Assembly: GCF_024169245.1 (NCBI RefSeq)
Contig: NZ_JALJWP010000001.1
Location: forward strand, 3,721,501-3,785,500
DNA length: 64,000 nucleotides
Reading direction: 5' to 3'
DNA from: Pseudomonas koreensis
Lineage (GTDB): Bacteria > Pseudomonadota > Gammaproteobacteria > Pseudomonadales > Pseudomonadaceae
A program made the translations under genes and the position numbers. Below are positions 25,131-34,644 of the stretch, one piece after another; position 1 is the stretch's first letter, and each line of letters begins with the position of its first letter. The notes below the pieces were generated by a model. It saw only the letters and a program-made list of their open reading frames with translations, was not told the DNA's origin and did no database searches.

Positions 25131-26327
25131 TTATTTCTGCGGTGGCCGCAGGATTTCTACTCGGGTGGGCGGGATTTGGGTGCCGCCGAGAAAGCCGGGT
25201 TTGCCCTTGCCCATGATTCGGCCACCGCTCTGTTCGATTTCCGGAAACGCGCGCTTTTGATTACGGGTCAGCGGTGCCGTTTCGGAGGCTTTGCATTCGA
25301 CGCATGCGATGTCGCCGTTTGCATCTCTGCCTATCATATCGAGGCGGGTTCGAGTGCCGCTCTGTGTTTTTATCGTGACTTGTTGGCCGGACTCTTCCAT
25401 CTCTTCAGAAAAGCCGCTGTAAGCTTCTTCCTCGAAGGCGGCGCCCGCCGCTTTGTTCTTCTCTAGCTGCGTGCTGAGCACGATGTAGATCGGCTCAAGC
25501 CCCGCATCCTCCGGGAACCAGATGATCGCATCCTGAAACTCAGGTGGGTACGCGGGGTTGGCCAGCAGCGTGTCCGACTGTGGCGTCGGCGGGTAGACCC
25601 ATACAGGGGGCAGCTGAGGCGCACCTTCCAGCGCTGGGATGCCCAGCACTCCATCGGGACTTGCTCCGGGTGTCCAGGTCAGACCGATGCCGTTGCCGAT
25701 GTCGGCGATAAATTTTTCGCCGTCTCTTTGCGCTTTGATGACCGGGACATTTTCCCAGTCCTTTTTGCCGCCAGTGTAGAAGCCGTAAGCGTTGACGGAG
25801 CCGTCCGGCAATGTTTTTACGTTGACACGGACACGCGTTCGGCCGGTTTCAAGCGTGGCGTATTGTTCGTCCTTATAGAAGGCGCTGTCCGGGGCGATGC
25901 TGGTGTTGGGCATCAATAGCGCGACGGTGCCCACGGCCGCGCCTGCTGCCATGGCGCCTGCGCCGTCGAGTAGGCCTAGCGCGAGTGAGCCGCCCAGCCG
26001 TTGGGCAACGGCACTGCCTGTTGCGGAGCCGCCGACAAACTGAAGGGGCGTACCTTCGGCGGTAATCGCTGCGCCGGTGGCCAAAACGGCCCATAGCCCG
26101 TAGTCGGCAAGCTTTTCAACGGGGACAAACCCTGTCGGATTGCTGTGGTTGATTTCGCCGTCGGGCAGGTTGCAGCTTTTGGCGAAGACGCAGCCCTTGA
26201 GGTCGGGTTTCGCGTTAGGCGCTGGGGGGAGTTCTTTGTATTGCGCCCAGTGTTGGGCGTTCAGGTCGACGGGTTCGACACCGGTGTTGCGGTAACCCTT
26301 GGGTGGGTTTGGGACGTAGCCGCTCAA
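25131..26327 (-). CDS. S-type pyocin-domain toxin with PD-(D/E)xK-like nuclease C-terminus
   Basis: The 398-residue product has three parts. Residues 1-33 (SGYVPNPPKGYR, AQHWAQY) are nearly the same as the N-terminus of the DUF2235 toxin at 36633. Residues about 75-290 contain a glycine/alanine-rich hydrophobic stretch and an S-type pyocin domain (TRVRVNVKTLPDGSVNAYGFYTGGKKDWENVPV; LTWTPGASPDG). The last ~100 residues show a nuclease-like set: AFEEEAY, RLDMIGRD and the ExK motif in VECKAS. It probably degrades DNA or RNA in rival cells, delivered by a type VI-type route; no secretion genes are in the window. The start is TTG. Confidence 0.8.
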   Translation of the reverse strand: MSGYVPNPPKGYRNTGVEPVDLNAQHWAQYKELPPAPNAKPDLKGCVFAKSCNLPDGEINHSNPTGFVPVEKLADYGLWAVLATGAAITAEGTPLQFVGGSATGSAVAQRLGGSLALGLLDGAGAMAAGAAVGTVALLMPNTSIAPDSAFYKDEQYATLETGRTRVRVNVKTLPDGSVNAYGFYTGGKKDWENVPVIKAQRDGEKFIADIGNGIGLTWTPGASPDGVLGIPALEGAPQLPPVWVYPPTPQSDTLLANPAYPPEFQDAIIWFPEDAGLEPIYIVLSTQLEKNKAAGAAFEEEAYSGFSEEMEESGQQVTIKTQSGTRTRLDMIGRDANGDIACVECKASETAPLTRNQKRAFPEIEQSGGRIMGKGKPGFLGGTQIPPTRVEILRPPQK

Positions 26328-26375
26328 TCCTTGGTTCCTTGTTCTGGTCCTTTTGAACGGGGAGAAGGGTGACAG
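26328..26375 (-). promoter_or_regulatory. Leader shared with the second toxin gene, copy 1
   Basis: Read on the gene strand, this 48-base stretch begins CTGTCACCCTTC and ends CAGAACAAGGAACCAAGGA directly before the TTG start. The same sequence with few changes precedes the DUF2235 toxin at 36584-36632. AAGGA serves as the ribosome site. Confidence 0.7.
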
Positions 26376-26625
26376 GCGGAGTTTGCAGTGGCAATTAGTG
26401 GCGCTTTGATTCTAGATTTTGAGCTGCCTCTCATTTCCGTGTGATCAAGTCAGCGCTGGAGGGAAACGGGATAGTTCAACTACTTCGGTCATCTCTGAAC
26501 TTCCCCTCTCCCCAACGAGAGGGTGCCGACCGTGTTGTCTTCTGCCATACATCGACATGATTGACCGAGTCGATTATGGGTCGATAAATCCAGGCGTCAG
26601 GCAATTCAATGCGCTGACGGCCTTA
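26376..26625. other. Intergenic stretch, no gene seen
   Basis: It contains a hairpin CCCTCT...AGAGGG (about 26505-26524) of a type scattered through Pseudomonas intergenic DNA. I find no supported ORF. Confidence 0.5.
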
Positions 26626-27006
26626 TCAAGTGTTTTCAGATTTACGCAGTGCAACCTCGACCCAGGCAATTAACTCCTCCGGCGCAAAGGGTTTGCGCAG
26701 GCAGACAACGACATCGGCTTCTCGGGACTTGGCGCAAAGCAAATCGCTCTGATGCGCCGACACAAAGATCACTGGCATCCCCCAGCCTCGAGCCTGCAGC
26801 GCAGCATGCATCTGCAAACCCGTCATGCCCGGCATCTGAATATCGGAAATCAGACAATTGGTCTGCGCCGGCCCGTCCGATTCAAGGTAATCCGCCGGCC
26901 CCGCATAGCTGAGCACTCGATAACCCGAGGCACGCAGCAGGCTGCTCAGCGACGTTCGCATGGCCTCGTCGTCGTCCACCACCGCAATGACATACGTTTT
27001 ATGCAT
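26626..27006 (-). CDS. Single-domain response regulator
   Basis: The 126-residue protein is a receiver domain only: acidic pair VVDDDEAMR, phospho-acceptor Asp in CLISDIQMPGMTG, FVSAH (switch Ser) and the conserved lysine in CLRKPF. It has the FixJ-type receiver pattern but no DNA-binding domain. The start at 27006 (MHKTYVIAVVDDD) fits a minimal receiver. It may accept phosphate from the large hybrid kinase at 29055-34523 nearby, which is inference; it could also relay to another protein. Confidence 0.85.
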   Translation of the reverse strand: MHKTYVIAVVDDDEAMRTSLSSLLRASGYRVLSYAGPADYLESDGPAQTNCLISDIQMPGMTGLQMHAALQARGWGMPVIFVSAHQSDLLCAKSREADVVVCLRKPFAPEELIAWVEVALRKSENT

Positions 27007-27103
27007 AACGCTCCCGGGCCGGGTGGCCGAGCTGGGTGACTCCTGTCGTCCTTGCACCATACGCCGATGGCCTGCGGGCAAAACTATACCTAGGTATAGC
27101 GGC

Positions 27104-28108
27104 TCAGCCGTTGCGGCTGAAGCGGCTGCGGTAGTCGCGTGGGGAGATCGACAGGTGACGTTGGAAGCAGGCGCGCAGACGTTCTTCGTCGCTGAAGCCG
27201 CAGAGGCGCGCGATACGTTCGATTTTGTGCGGGGAGTTTTCCAGGAGGCGTTTGGCGGCTTCGAGGCGAAACAGCTCGAGCGCTTTTGACGGCGTGCGCC
27301 CGGTGTGCGCTTTGTAGACCCGCGTGAAGTTGCGCAGGCTCATCGCGGCTTGCTCGGCCAGACGTTGCACGGTGAGGTTGGGATCGCCGAGCCGCTCCAT
27401 CAGCCACAGGTGCAGATCATCGAATAGCGAACCGTCCTGCGCCTGCGATTGCAGCAGCGTGCTGTATTGCGCCTGACCGCCGGGACGCTTGATGTAAACC
27501 ACTAACTCGCGCGCTACTTGCAAGGTCACTTCGCGGCCACAATCGGCCTCGACCAGCGCCAGGGCCAGATCGATCCCGGCGGTCACGCCGGCCGAGGTCC
27601 AGACCTGGCCTTGCTGAATGAAAATCGCATCGGCATCCACCTCGATCGCTGGGAATCGATCACGCAAGGCGTCGCACATCGCCCAGTGGGTGGCGGCGCG
27701 ACGGCCATCGAGCAAACCGGCCTGGGCCAGCAGAAACGCACCGCTGCACACCGAAACCACGCGGCGGGCGAGGCGGGCATGGCTTTGCAGCCAGTCGGTG
27801 AGTTCGCGGTGCTCGTCGAGGCTCTGGCAGATGTCGGGGGCGCCGGGCACGACCAGTGTGTCCAGCGCGGCGGTGTCGAGCGTACTCAACGCCCGGGTAT
27901 CGATGGCTACACCTTCCACGGTCTGGATCAATCCACCGCCGAAGCTGACGGTGTGCAATTGATAGCCGGGCTGACCGCGTTCGGCCAAGGCTTTGCTTGC
28001 TGCCCAGAACACGGTCTGCGCACCGCTGAGATCGAGCAGGCTCATGCGCGGGTAGGCGATGAACACCACGTCGCGCGGGGCAGAGGGAAAAGCGGGAAGG
28101 GTGGACAT
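27104..28108 (-). CDS. GlxA-type transcriptional regulator (DJ-1/PfpI plus AraC)
   Basis: The 334-residue protein has an N-terminal DJ-1/PfpI-like domain (DVVFIAYPRMSLLDLSG; the nucleophile-elbow-like VVSVCSGAFLLAQAG with cysteine) and a C-terminal AraC helix-turn-helix (LTVQRLAEQAAMSLRNFTRVYK; IERIARLCGFSDEERLRACFQ). GlxA-type regulators commonly control catabolism of glycine betaine, arginine or related amines. I use the ATG at 28108, at the head of the DJ-1 domain. It is divergent from the LuxR-type response regulator that follows. Confidence 0.88.
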   Translation of the reverse strand: MSTLPAFPSAPRDVVFIAYPRMSLLDLSGAQTVFWAASKALAERGQPGYQLHTVSFGGGLIQTVEGVAIDTRALSTLDTAALDTLVVPGAPDICQSLDEHRELTDWLQSHARLARRVVSVCSGAFLLAQAGLLDGRRAATHWAMCDALRDRFPAIEVDADAIFIQQGQVWTSAGVTAGIDLALALVEADCGREVTLQVARELVVYIKRPGGQAQYSTLLQSQAQDGSLFDDLHLWLMERLGDPNLTVQRLAEQAAMSLRNFTRVYKAHTGRTPSKALELFRLEAAKRLLENSPHKIERIARLCGFSDEERLRACFQRHLSISPRDYRSRFSRNG

Positions 28109-28307
28109 CGCGGGCCTGCCTGTTTGCAGTGCCGAAGGCGGGACTGCCTCAGCCTGGCCGATTTTCAGGGGTTTCTGGCCGGCCGGCAATGGCGACGACT
28201 GTTAGCCTGATCGCTGACCGTCTGGCCGGTGTCTGGCTGCGGTCGCCATCCTGAACTAGATTTATTGACCAGCCCAATGCGTGCTGCGATCTCGCCGAGG
28301 AGACACC

Positions 28308-28979
28308 ATGACCCTGTGGTCGCATTCCAGTCCTGCGCAAAGTTCCGGTGTGCCCAGCGAACCGGTGGTGTACGTGGTCGATGACGATCCCTCGATGCGC
28401 CAGGCGCTCGACAGCTTGCTGCGCTCAATCGGCCTGCAGGTACAGACCTACGACAGCGCCCGGGATTTTCTCGCTCAAGCGCAACGTGACGTGCCCGGTT
28501 GTCTGGTGCTCGATGTGCGCCTGCGCGGCGAAAGCGGCCTGACCTTTCAGGAGCAGATGGAAAAGAACGGCTTGCGCATCCCCGTGGTGTTCATGACCGG
28601 CCACGGCGACATTGCCATGAGCGTCAAGGCGATGAAGGCCGGCGCGGTGGATTTTCTCGCCAAGCCGTTCCGTGATCAGGACATGCTCGACGCGGTGGCC
28701 AGTGCGTTGGCCCGCGACCGCGCGCGGCTGGCCGCCGAACACTCCGGCGCCGTCCTGCGTCGCGCTTACGAAACCCTGACCACCCGTGAGCGCGAAGTGC
28801 TCGGCTTCGTCATTGCCGGGCTGATGAACAAGCAGATTGCCGGGCAACTCAACCTCAGCGAGGTCACGGTCAAGGTCCATCGCGGCCAGGTCATGCGCAA
28901 ACTGGCCGCACGCTCTGTGGCCGAACTGGTGCGAATCGCTGAAGCGCTGGGCATCGAGCCTGTACAGCGCAGCCCCTGA
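28308..28979 (+). CDS. FixJ/NarL-type response regulator with LuxR DNA-binding domain
   Basis: The 223-residue protein has a receiver domain (VVYVVDDDPSMR; Asp in LVLDVRLRGESG; FMTGHGD; lysine in FLAKPF) and a LuxR-type helix-turn-helix (LTTREREVLGFVIAGLMNKQIAGQLNLSEVTVKVHRGQVMRKL). GAGGAGA precedes the ATG at 28308. The giant sensor kinase begins 75 bases downstream on the same strand, so the two probably form a two-component system. Confidence 0.92.
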   Translation: MTLWSHSSPAQSSGVPSEPVVYVVDDDPSMRQALDSLLRSIGLQVQTYDSARDFLAQAQRDVPGCLVLDVRLRGESGLTFQEQMEKNGLRIPVVFMTGHGDIAMSVKAMKAGAVDFLAKPFRDQDMLDAVASALARDRARLAAEHSGAVLRRAYETLTTREREVLGFVIAGLMNKQIAGQLNLSEVTVKVHRGQVMRKLAARSVAELVRIAEALGIEPVQRSP

Positions 28980-29054
28980 ACGTCATAGGCGTCGTTGAGC
29001 AACCGCAGGTCATGCCACCGTGCGGCGGAAAAACCCTGAGCGGTATCGACACTG

Positions 29055-32000
29055 ATGGCCAACAAAAAACAGATTTTGTGGGACGACGGCGAGCGGGTGC
29101 TGTCCCGTGAACGCGGTCCGGGTGAGAGCAGCCAATTGGCGGTGCGCCCGGCACTCGGCCAGCCGTTGCCGCCGACCCTCGACCGACTGGCGCACGAGTA
29201 CAGCCTCAAGGATGATCTGGACCCAGCCTGGGCGTTACAACCGATAGCGTTTGAGCGCGCCGGAACACGGATTCGTCTCTTGTTCGACGATCACGGTGGC
29301 GAGCCGTTATCGCGATTGCTGGTGGCACCGCTGGATATCGAAACCTGCCTGGTGATGGGCGCGAATATCGCCAAGGCGCTGGGCCACATGCACCAGCGCG
29401 GTCTGGTGCACAAGGACGTCAAACCGCAGCACATTTTCGTTCATTGCCAGGATGGGCAGGCGCGGTTAACGGGCTTCGGCCTGGCTTCTCGCTTGCCACG
29501 CGAACGGCAAGCGCCCACGCCGCCGGAGACCATCGCCGGCAGCCTGGCCTACATGGCCCCGGAACAAACCGGGCGGATGAATCGCTCGATCGATTCGCGT
29601 AGCGATCTGTATGCCTTTGGCGTCACGCTTTACCAGATGCTCACCGGCTCGTTGCCGTTCAGCGCCAATGACCCGATGGAGTGGGTGCATTGCCACATCG
29701 CGCGGCTGCCGATGCCAGCGTGTGAAAGAGTGGCAACGGTGCCGACGATGCTTTCGCGGGTGGTCATGAAGCTGCTGGCCAAGACCGCCGAGGAACGCTA
29801 TCAGACCGCAGCCGGCGTCGAGCATGACTTGCGTCGCTGCCTCGACGACTGGCGCCGGGGTCGGCACATCGAGGCGTTTACGCTGAACCAGCAGGGCGCG
29901 TTGGAACGCTTGCTGATTCCAGAGAAACTCTACGGCCGCGAACAGGAGGTACAAACGCTGATCAATGCGTTCGCCAGCGTGGTGCAAACCGGCGCTCCGG
30001 CGTTGGTGCTGGTTTCGGGTTATTCAGGCATTGGCAAGTCGTCGGTGGTCAGTGAATTGCACAAAGTGTTGGTGCCGACCCGTGGCTTGTTCGCCGCCGG
30101 CAAGTTCGACCAGTATCAGCGCGACGTACCGTACTCGACACTGGTCCAGGCCTTTCAGGGCCTGGTGCGCACGCTTTTGGGCAAGCGCAGCGAAGTGCTT
30201 GCTGGCTGGCGTGAGGCGTTGTTGCAGGCGCTTGAACCCAATGCGCGGTTGATCACTGATCTGATCCCCGAGCTCAAGCTGATTATCGGAGAGCCTGCGC
30301 CGGTACCAGAGCTGGAACCGCAACAGGCGCAGCAGCGGTTTTTACAGGTTTTGCAGCGCTTTATTGGTGTGTTCGCCCAGGCCGAGCACCCGCTGGCACT
30401 ATTCCTTGACGACCTGCAGTGGCTCGACGCGGCGACCCTCGATCTGCTCGAAGACTGTCTGACCCGTGCCGAGATTCCTCATCTGCTGCTGGTCGGCGCC
30501 TATCGCGACAACGAGGTGGATCGCGATCACCCACTCAGCCGCACCCTCAACACCCTGCGCCATGCCGGCGTGCAGATTGCCGAGATTCGTCTGGCGCCGC
30601 TGGCTGGCGCGCACATCGAACAACTGATCAGCGAGTCGCTGCGCTGCCCGCCGGCGAGCATCGTCGCGTTGGCGCGGCTGGTGCTGGACAAGACCGCCGG
30701 CAATCCGTTCTTCGTCATTCAGTTTCTGCATGCCCTGGCCGAGGAAAAGCTGTTGACCTACGAGCCTGCGCGTAATCGCTGGCGCTGGGATGTGCATTTG
30801 ATCAATGCCAAAGGCTACACCGACAACGTTGTCGAACTGATGGTCGGAAAGCTGGCGCGGCTACCGCTGGAAACCCGCCAGGCCCTGCAACAACTGGCCT
30901 GCCTGGGTAATGTCGCGCGAGTCGACACACTGGCCACCGTTCTGGATTTACCGGTGCCTCGCGTTCACGCGGCGTTGTGGCCGGCCGTGCGTCTGGAGCT
31001 GGTCGAGCGTCAGGACGGCGCCTGCGCGTTTGTGCATGACCGCATCCATGAAGCGGCGTATTCGCTGATCGCTGAGACCGAACGGGCGCAAATGCACCTG
31101 CGCATCGGTCGGCTGTTGGCGCTGCAGACCCAGGGTGAGCGGCGCGAAGAGGCCATTTTCGAAATCGTCGGCCAGCTCAATCGTGGTGCGCATTTGATCA
31201 GCCTGCGCGCCGAACGTGAGCAACTCGCCGAATTCAACCTGCTCGCTGGTCAGCGCGCCAAGGCCTCGACCGCCTACACCTCGGCGCTGACCTACCTGGG
31301 CGCCGGGGCGGAGTTGTTGGGCGAGCAGGGCTATGACAGTCGGCATGAACTGGGTTTCGCCCTGGAACTGAACCGCGCCGAATGCGAATTCCTCACCGGC
31401 CAACTGGCGCTCGCCGACACGCGCCTGACGGCATTGGCCGAGCGCGCCGTGACCACCGTCGAGCGCGCGGCGGTGGCGTGCCTGCAAATGGATGTCTATC
31501 TGCTGCTCGATCGCAGTGACCGTGCGGTGGCGGTGTGTCTGGCCTATCTGCGCCAGGTCGGCATCGATTGGTCGGCGCATCCGGACGATGCCCAGGTGCG
31601 CGACGAATATGAGCACGTGTGGACGAACCTGCGCGGGCGCACTATCGAGCAGATGATCGACTTGCCGTTGATGGAGGATCCCGCCGCGCGGGTGACCCTT
31701 GACGTCCTCGGAAAACTCTTCGCACCGGCCGTGCAATCGGACTTGAACCTCGCCAGCCTGACCATCTGCAAGGCAGTCAGCCTCAGCCTGCTGTATGGCA
31801 ACTGCGATGCCTCCTGTTTGCTTTACGCCAACTTCGGAAGAGTGGCCGGCCCGCGGTTTGGCGATTATGCCGCCGGCTACCGGTTTGGCCGCTTGGGCTG
31901 CGATTTGGTCGATCGACGTGGCCTGACGCGTTATGAGGCGAGCACCTACCTGTGCTTTTCGATTTTCGTGGTGCGCTGGATGCGGCCAGTGCGCGAGTGC

Positions 32001-34523
32001 CGTGAGCTGTTGCGCCGTGCACTCAACGCGGCCCATCGCAGCGGAGATCTGCCATATGCAGCGTTTGCCGGAAACAGCCTGATTTCCGATCTGCTGTATA
32101 TCGGCGAGCCGCTACCCGAGGTGCAGGCTCAGGCTGAAGCAGGGCTGGCCTATGCACAGAAGGTCGGTTTCGGGCTGGTGGCGGATTTCATGCGCTGCCA
32201 GTTGGCGCTGATCCGCATGCTGCGCGGACAGACGCCGCAGTTTGGCTGTTTCAACGATGACGGATTCGACGAAACAGCTGTCGAGGTGCATCTGGCCAGC
32301 TCGGCGGATCTGGCGCTGGCGCGCGGCAAGTACTGGGTGCGCAAGTTGCAGGCGCGCTACCTGGCGGGGGATTACGCGGCGGCCGCTGAGTGCGCGGCAC
32401 AGGCGCAGGGACTGTTGTGGGCGATTTCGGCGTTTTTCGAGGAGGCCGAATACCATTTTTATGCGGCGCTGACCTTGACGGCGCACGGCGATACCCATGC
32501 CGATGCGTTGCAGCGCCTGGGCCAGCACCATGCGCAATTGCAGACTTGGGCGCGCTTGTGTGCGGAAACCTTCGCCAGTCAGGTGGCGCTGGTCGGCGCG
32601 GAAATGGCACGCGTCACCGGGCAGTTGCTCGAGGCCGAGTTGCAGTACGAGCAGGCCATTCAGTTGGCCCAAGACAATGGTTTGCTTCATATCGAAGCCC
32701 TGGCCAACGAACTCGCCGCGCGGTTCTACAGTGCTCGCGGTCTGGCCAAGATAGCCCGTGTCTACCTGCGCGATGCGCGCTACGCCTATCTTCGTTGGGG
32801 CGCCAGTGGCAAGGTGCGGGAGCTGGATCGCAAACATCGTTTTCTGCGCTCTGAAGAGGCGCAGCTTAACCCGACCGCCACGCTCATTACGCCTGTTGAA
32901 CACCTGGATCTGGCGACGGTGCTCAAGGTCTCGCAAGCCGTCTCCGGCGAAATCGTCCTCGACCGTTTGATCGAGACGGTGATGCGCATCGCGATCGAGC
33001 AGGCAGGCGCTGAACATGGCCTGCTGGTCCTGCTCGATGCCGACACACCGTATATCGCCGCGCAAACCCGGATCGGCGACGGAGCCACGCAGCTGTGCAA
33101 CGAGCCGCTGCACGCAGTGGCGCTGGCCGAATCGGTGCTCTATCAGACGCTGCGCACCGGCGCCAACCTGTGCCTGGACGACGCTGTCGCCGACCCGGTG
33201 TTCGCCGCCGATCCATACATACATCAGCGTGGCGCGCGCTCGATTCTGTGCCTGCCATTGATGAATCAGGCGCGGGTGGCCGGGGCGTTGTATCTGGAAA
33301 ACAACCTGTCTGCCGGGGTATTCAGCCCGGCGCGCCTCGCCGTACTTCGGTTGGTGGCGTCGCAGGCAGCGATCTCGCTGGACAACGCGCGCCTGTATCG
33401 CGACGTCGCCGAGCGGGAAGCGAAGATCCGTCGGCTGGTCGATGCCAACATCATCGGCATCATCGTGTGGAGCGTTGAGGGGAAGATCATCGAGGCCAAC
33501 GACGCGTTCCTGCGCATGGTCGGTTACGCCCGGGATGAGCTGCTATCGGGTCTCGTTCATTGGCGCGACATGACCCCGCCGTCGATGCGCGTCAACAGCG
33601 ACGCCGCACTCGCAACCGCCATCCGCACCGGTCGCGCCCAGCCATTCGAAAAGGAATACATCCGCAAGGACGGCAGCCGGCTGCCGGTGATTGTCGGTCT
33701 GGCCGCGTTCGAAGCGAGTCAGCAGCAGGGCCTGGCCTTCGTGCTGGACATCAGCGAGCGCAAGCAGGCAGAAGAACAGGTGCGCGAAGCCGAGCGCCGT
33801 TATCGCCAGGTGCAAACGGAACTGGCCCATGCCAATCGCGTGTCAACCATGGGCCAGTTGGCCGCGTCGATCGCTCACGAAGTCAACCAGCCGATTGCCG
33901 CCACGGTAACCAATGCCAATGCCGCGCTACGCTGGCTCAGTGCGTCTCCCCCGAATATCGACGAGGTCGAGCAGGGCCTGCGGCACATCATTCTCGACGG
34001 CAACCGCGCAGCCGATGTGCTCGGACGCATCCGCGCGCTGATCCACAAAGCTCCACCGCAGCGCCTGCCCGTCAGCCTCAATGTGCTGATTGAAGATATG
34101 GTTGGTTTCAGCCGTGGTGAAGCGGCCAGACACGGCGCCGAGGTAAGCATTCAGCTGGCAGCAGAGTTGCCTCTCGTGTTGGCCGACCGCGTCGAGCTGC
34201 AACAGGTGTTGCTTAACCTGATCATCAACAGCCTCGAAGCCATGGCGAACATGGAAGAAGGGCAGCGGCGCCTGCTGATTCGCAGTGAAGCGTCAGGCGA
34301 CAACGTGCAAATCAGCGTGAGCGATTCAGGTCCGGGCTTCGCCTGCGAACAGGCAGAGCAGGTGTTCACGGCGTTCTACACCACCAAATTCACCGGGCTG
34401 GGCATGGGCCTGTCGATCTGCCGCACGATCATTGAAAGTCACGGCGGACGGTTGTGGGCCGAGCGCAATGAGCCGAGCGGGGCCCGGGTGGTGTTTGGGT
34501 TGCGGTGTTTTGGATCTGCGTGA
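29055..34523 (+). CDS. Trifunctional Ser/Thr-kinase-like / AAA-ATPase / GAF-PAS sensor histidine kinase
   Basis: The 1822-residue protein starts with a Ser/Thr kinase-like domain (HKDVKPQHIF near residue 120; AYMAPEQTG; DLYAFGVTLYQMLTG). An ATPase of the PknD/AAA type follows (Walker A GYSGIGKSS about 325, Walker B LALFLDDLQWLD about 455), then a helical repeat region to about 1270, a GAF domain (~1300-1450), a PAS domain (~1455-1575), and a histidine kinase: H-box MGQLAASIAHEVNQP (His near 1606) and HATPase (LLNLIINSLEAM; SDSGPGF; GLGMGLSICRTIIESHGG). The kinase part reads GFG where canonical kinases have DFG, a common change in this family. It probably signals to the adjacent response regulator. 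Confidence 0.93.
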   Translation: MANKKQILWDDGERVLSRERGPGESSQLAVRPALGQPLPPTLDRLAHEYSLKDDLDPAWALQPIAFERAGTRIRLLFDDHGGEPLSRLLVAPLDIETCLVMGANIAKALGHMHQRGLVHKDVKPQHIFVHCQDGQARLTGFGLASRLPRERQAPTPPETIAGSLAYMAPEQTGRMNRSIDSRSDLYAFGVTLYQMLTGSLPFSANDPMEWVHCHIARLPMPACERVATVPTMLSRVVMKLLAKTAEERYQTAAGVEHDLRRCLDDWRRGRHIEAFTLNQQGALERLLIPEKLYGREQEVQTLINAFASVVQTGAPALVLVSGYSGIGKSSVVSELHKVLVPTRGLFAAGKFDQYQRDVPYSTLVQAFQGLVRTLLGKRSEVLAGWREALLQALEPNARLITDLIPELKLIIGEPAPVPELEPQQAQQRFLQVLQRFIGVFAQAEHPLALFLDDLQWLDAATLDLLEDCLTRAEIPHLLLVGAYRDNEVDRDHPLSRTLNTLRHAGVQIAEIRLAPLAGAHIEQLISESLRCPPASIVALARLVLDKTAGNPFFVIQFLHALAEEKLLTYEPARNRWRWDVHLINAKGYTDNVVELMVGKLARLPLETRQALQQLACLGNVARVDTLATVLDLPVPRVHAALWPAVRLELVERQDGACAFVHDRIHEAAYSLIAETERAQMHLRIGRLLALQTQGERREEAIFEIVGQLNRGAHLISLRAEREQLAEFNLLAGQRAKASTAYTSALTYLGAGAELLGEQGYDSRHELGFALELNRAECEFLTGQLALADTRLTALAERAVTTVERAAVACLQMDVYLLLDRSDRAVAVCLAYLRQVGIDWSAHPDDAQVRDEYEHVWTNLRGRTIEQMIDLPLMEDPAARVTLDVLGKLFAPAVQSDLNLASLTICKAVSLSLLYGNCDASCLLYANFGRVAGPRFGDYAAGYRFGRLGCDLVDRRGLTRYEASTYLCFSIFVVRWMRPVRECRELLRRALNAAHRSGDLPYAAFAGNSLISDLLYIGEPLPEVQAQAEAGLAYAQKVGFGLVADFMRCQLALIRMLRGQTPQFGCFNDDGFDETAVEVHLASSADLALARGKYWVRKLQARYLAGDYAAAAECAAQAQGLLWAISAFFEEAEYHFYAALTLTAHGDTHADALQRLGQHHAQLQTWARLCAETFASQVALVGAEMARVTGQLLEAELQYEQAIQLAQDNGLLHIEALANELAARFYSARGLAKIARVYLRDARYAYLRWGASGKVRELDRKHRFLRSEEAQLNPTATLITPVEHLDLATVLKVSQAVSGEIVLDRLIETVMRIAIEQAGAEHGLLVLLDADTPYIAAQTRIGDGATQLCNEPLHAVALAESVLYQTLRTGANLCLDDAVADPVFAADPYIHQRGARSILCLPLMNQARVAGALYLENNLSAGVFSPARLAVLRLVASQAAISLDNARLYRDVAEREAKIRRLVDANIIGIIVWSVEGKIIEANDAFLRMVGYARDELLSGLVHWRDMTPPSMRVNSDAALATAIRTGRAQPFEKEYIRKDGSRLPVIVGLAAFEASQQQGLAFVLDISERKQAEEQVREAERRYRQVQTELAHANRVSTMGQLAASIAHEVNQPIAATVTNANAALRWLSASPPNIDEVEQGLRHIILDGNRAADVLGRIRALIHKAPPQRLPVSLNVLIEDMVGFSRGEAARHGAEVSIQLAAELPLVLADRVELQQVLLNLIINSLEAMANMEEGQRRLLIRSEASGDNVQISVSDSGPGFACEQAEQVFTAFYTTKFTGLGMGLSICRTIIESHGGRLWAERNEPSGARVVFGLRCFGSA

Positions 34524-34644
34524 TCAACAACGAAGCTACCCGAGTATCGAACCGGGCGTTATTGTCAGTGAGTCCAAGCAACGCACGCGCCGACGAGCTC
34601 TGATCCGAGACCTCTGATAGGCTCTCGCAACCTAAAGCAATGGA

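Noticed and set aside
26419..26673. 84-codon plus-strand frame downstream of the toxin leader
   Set aside because: No ribosome site, and it overlaps the response regulator in antisense; no family match.
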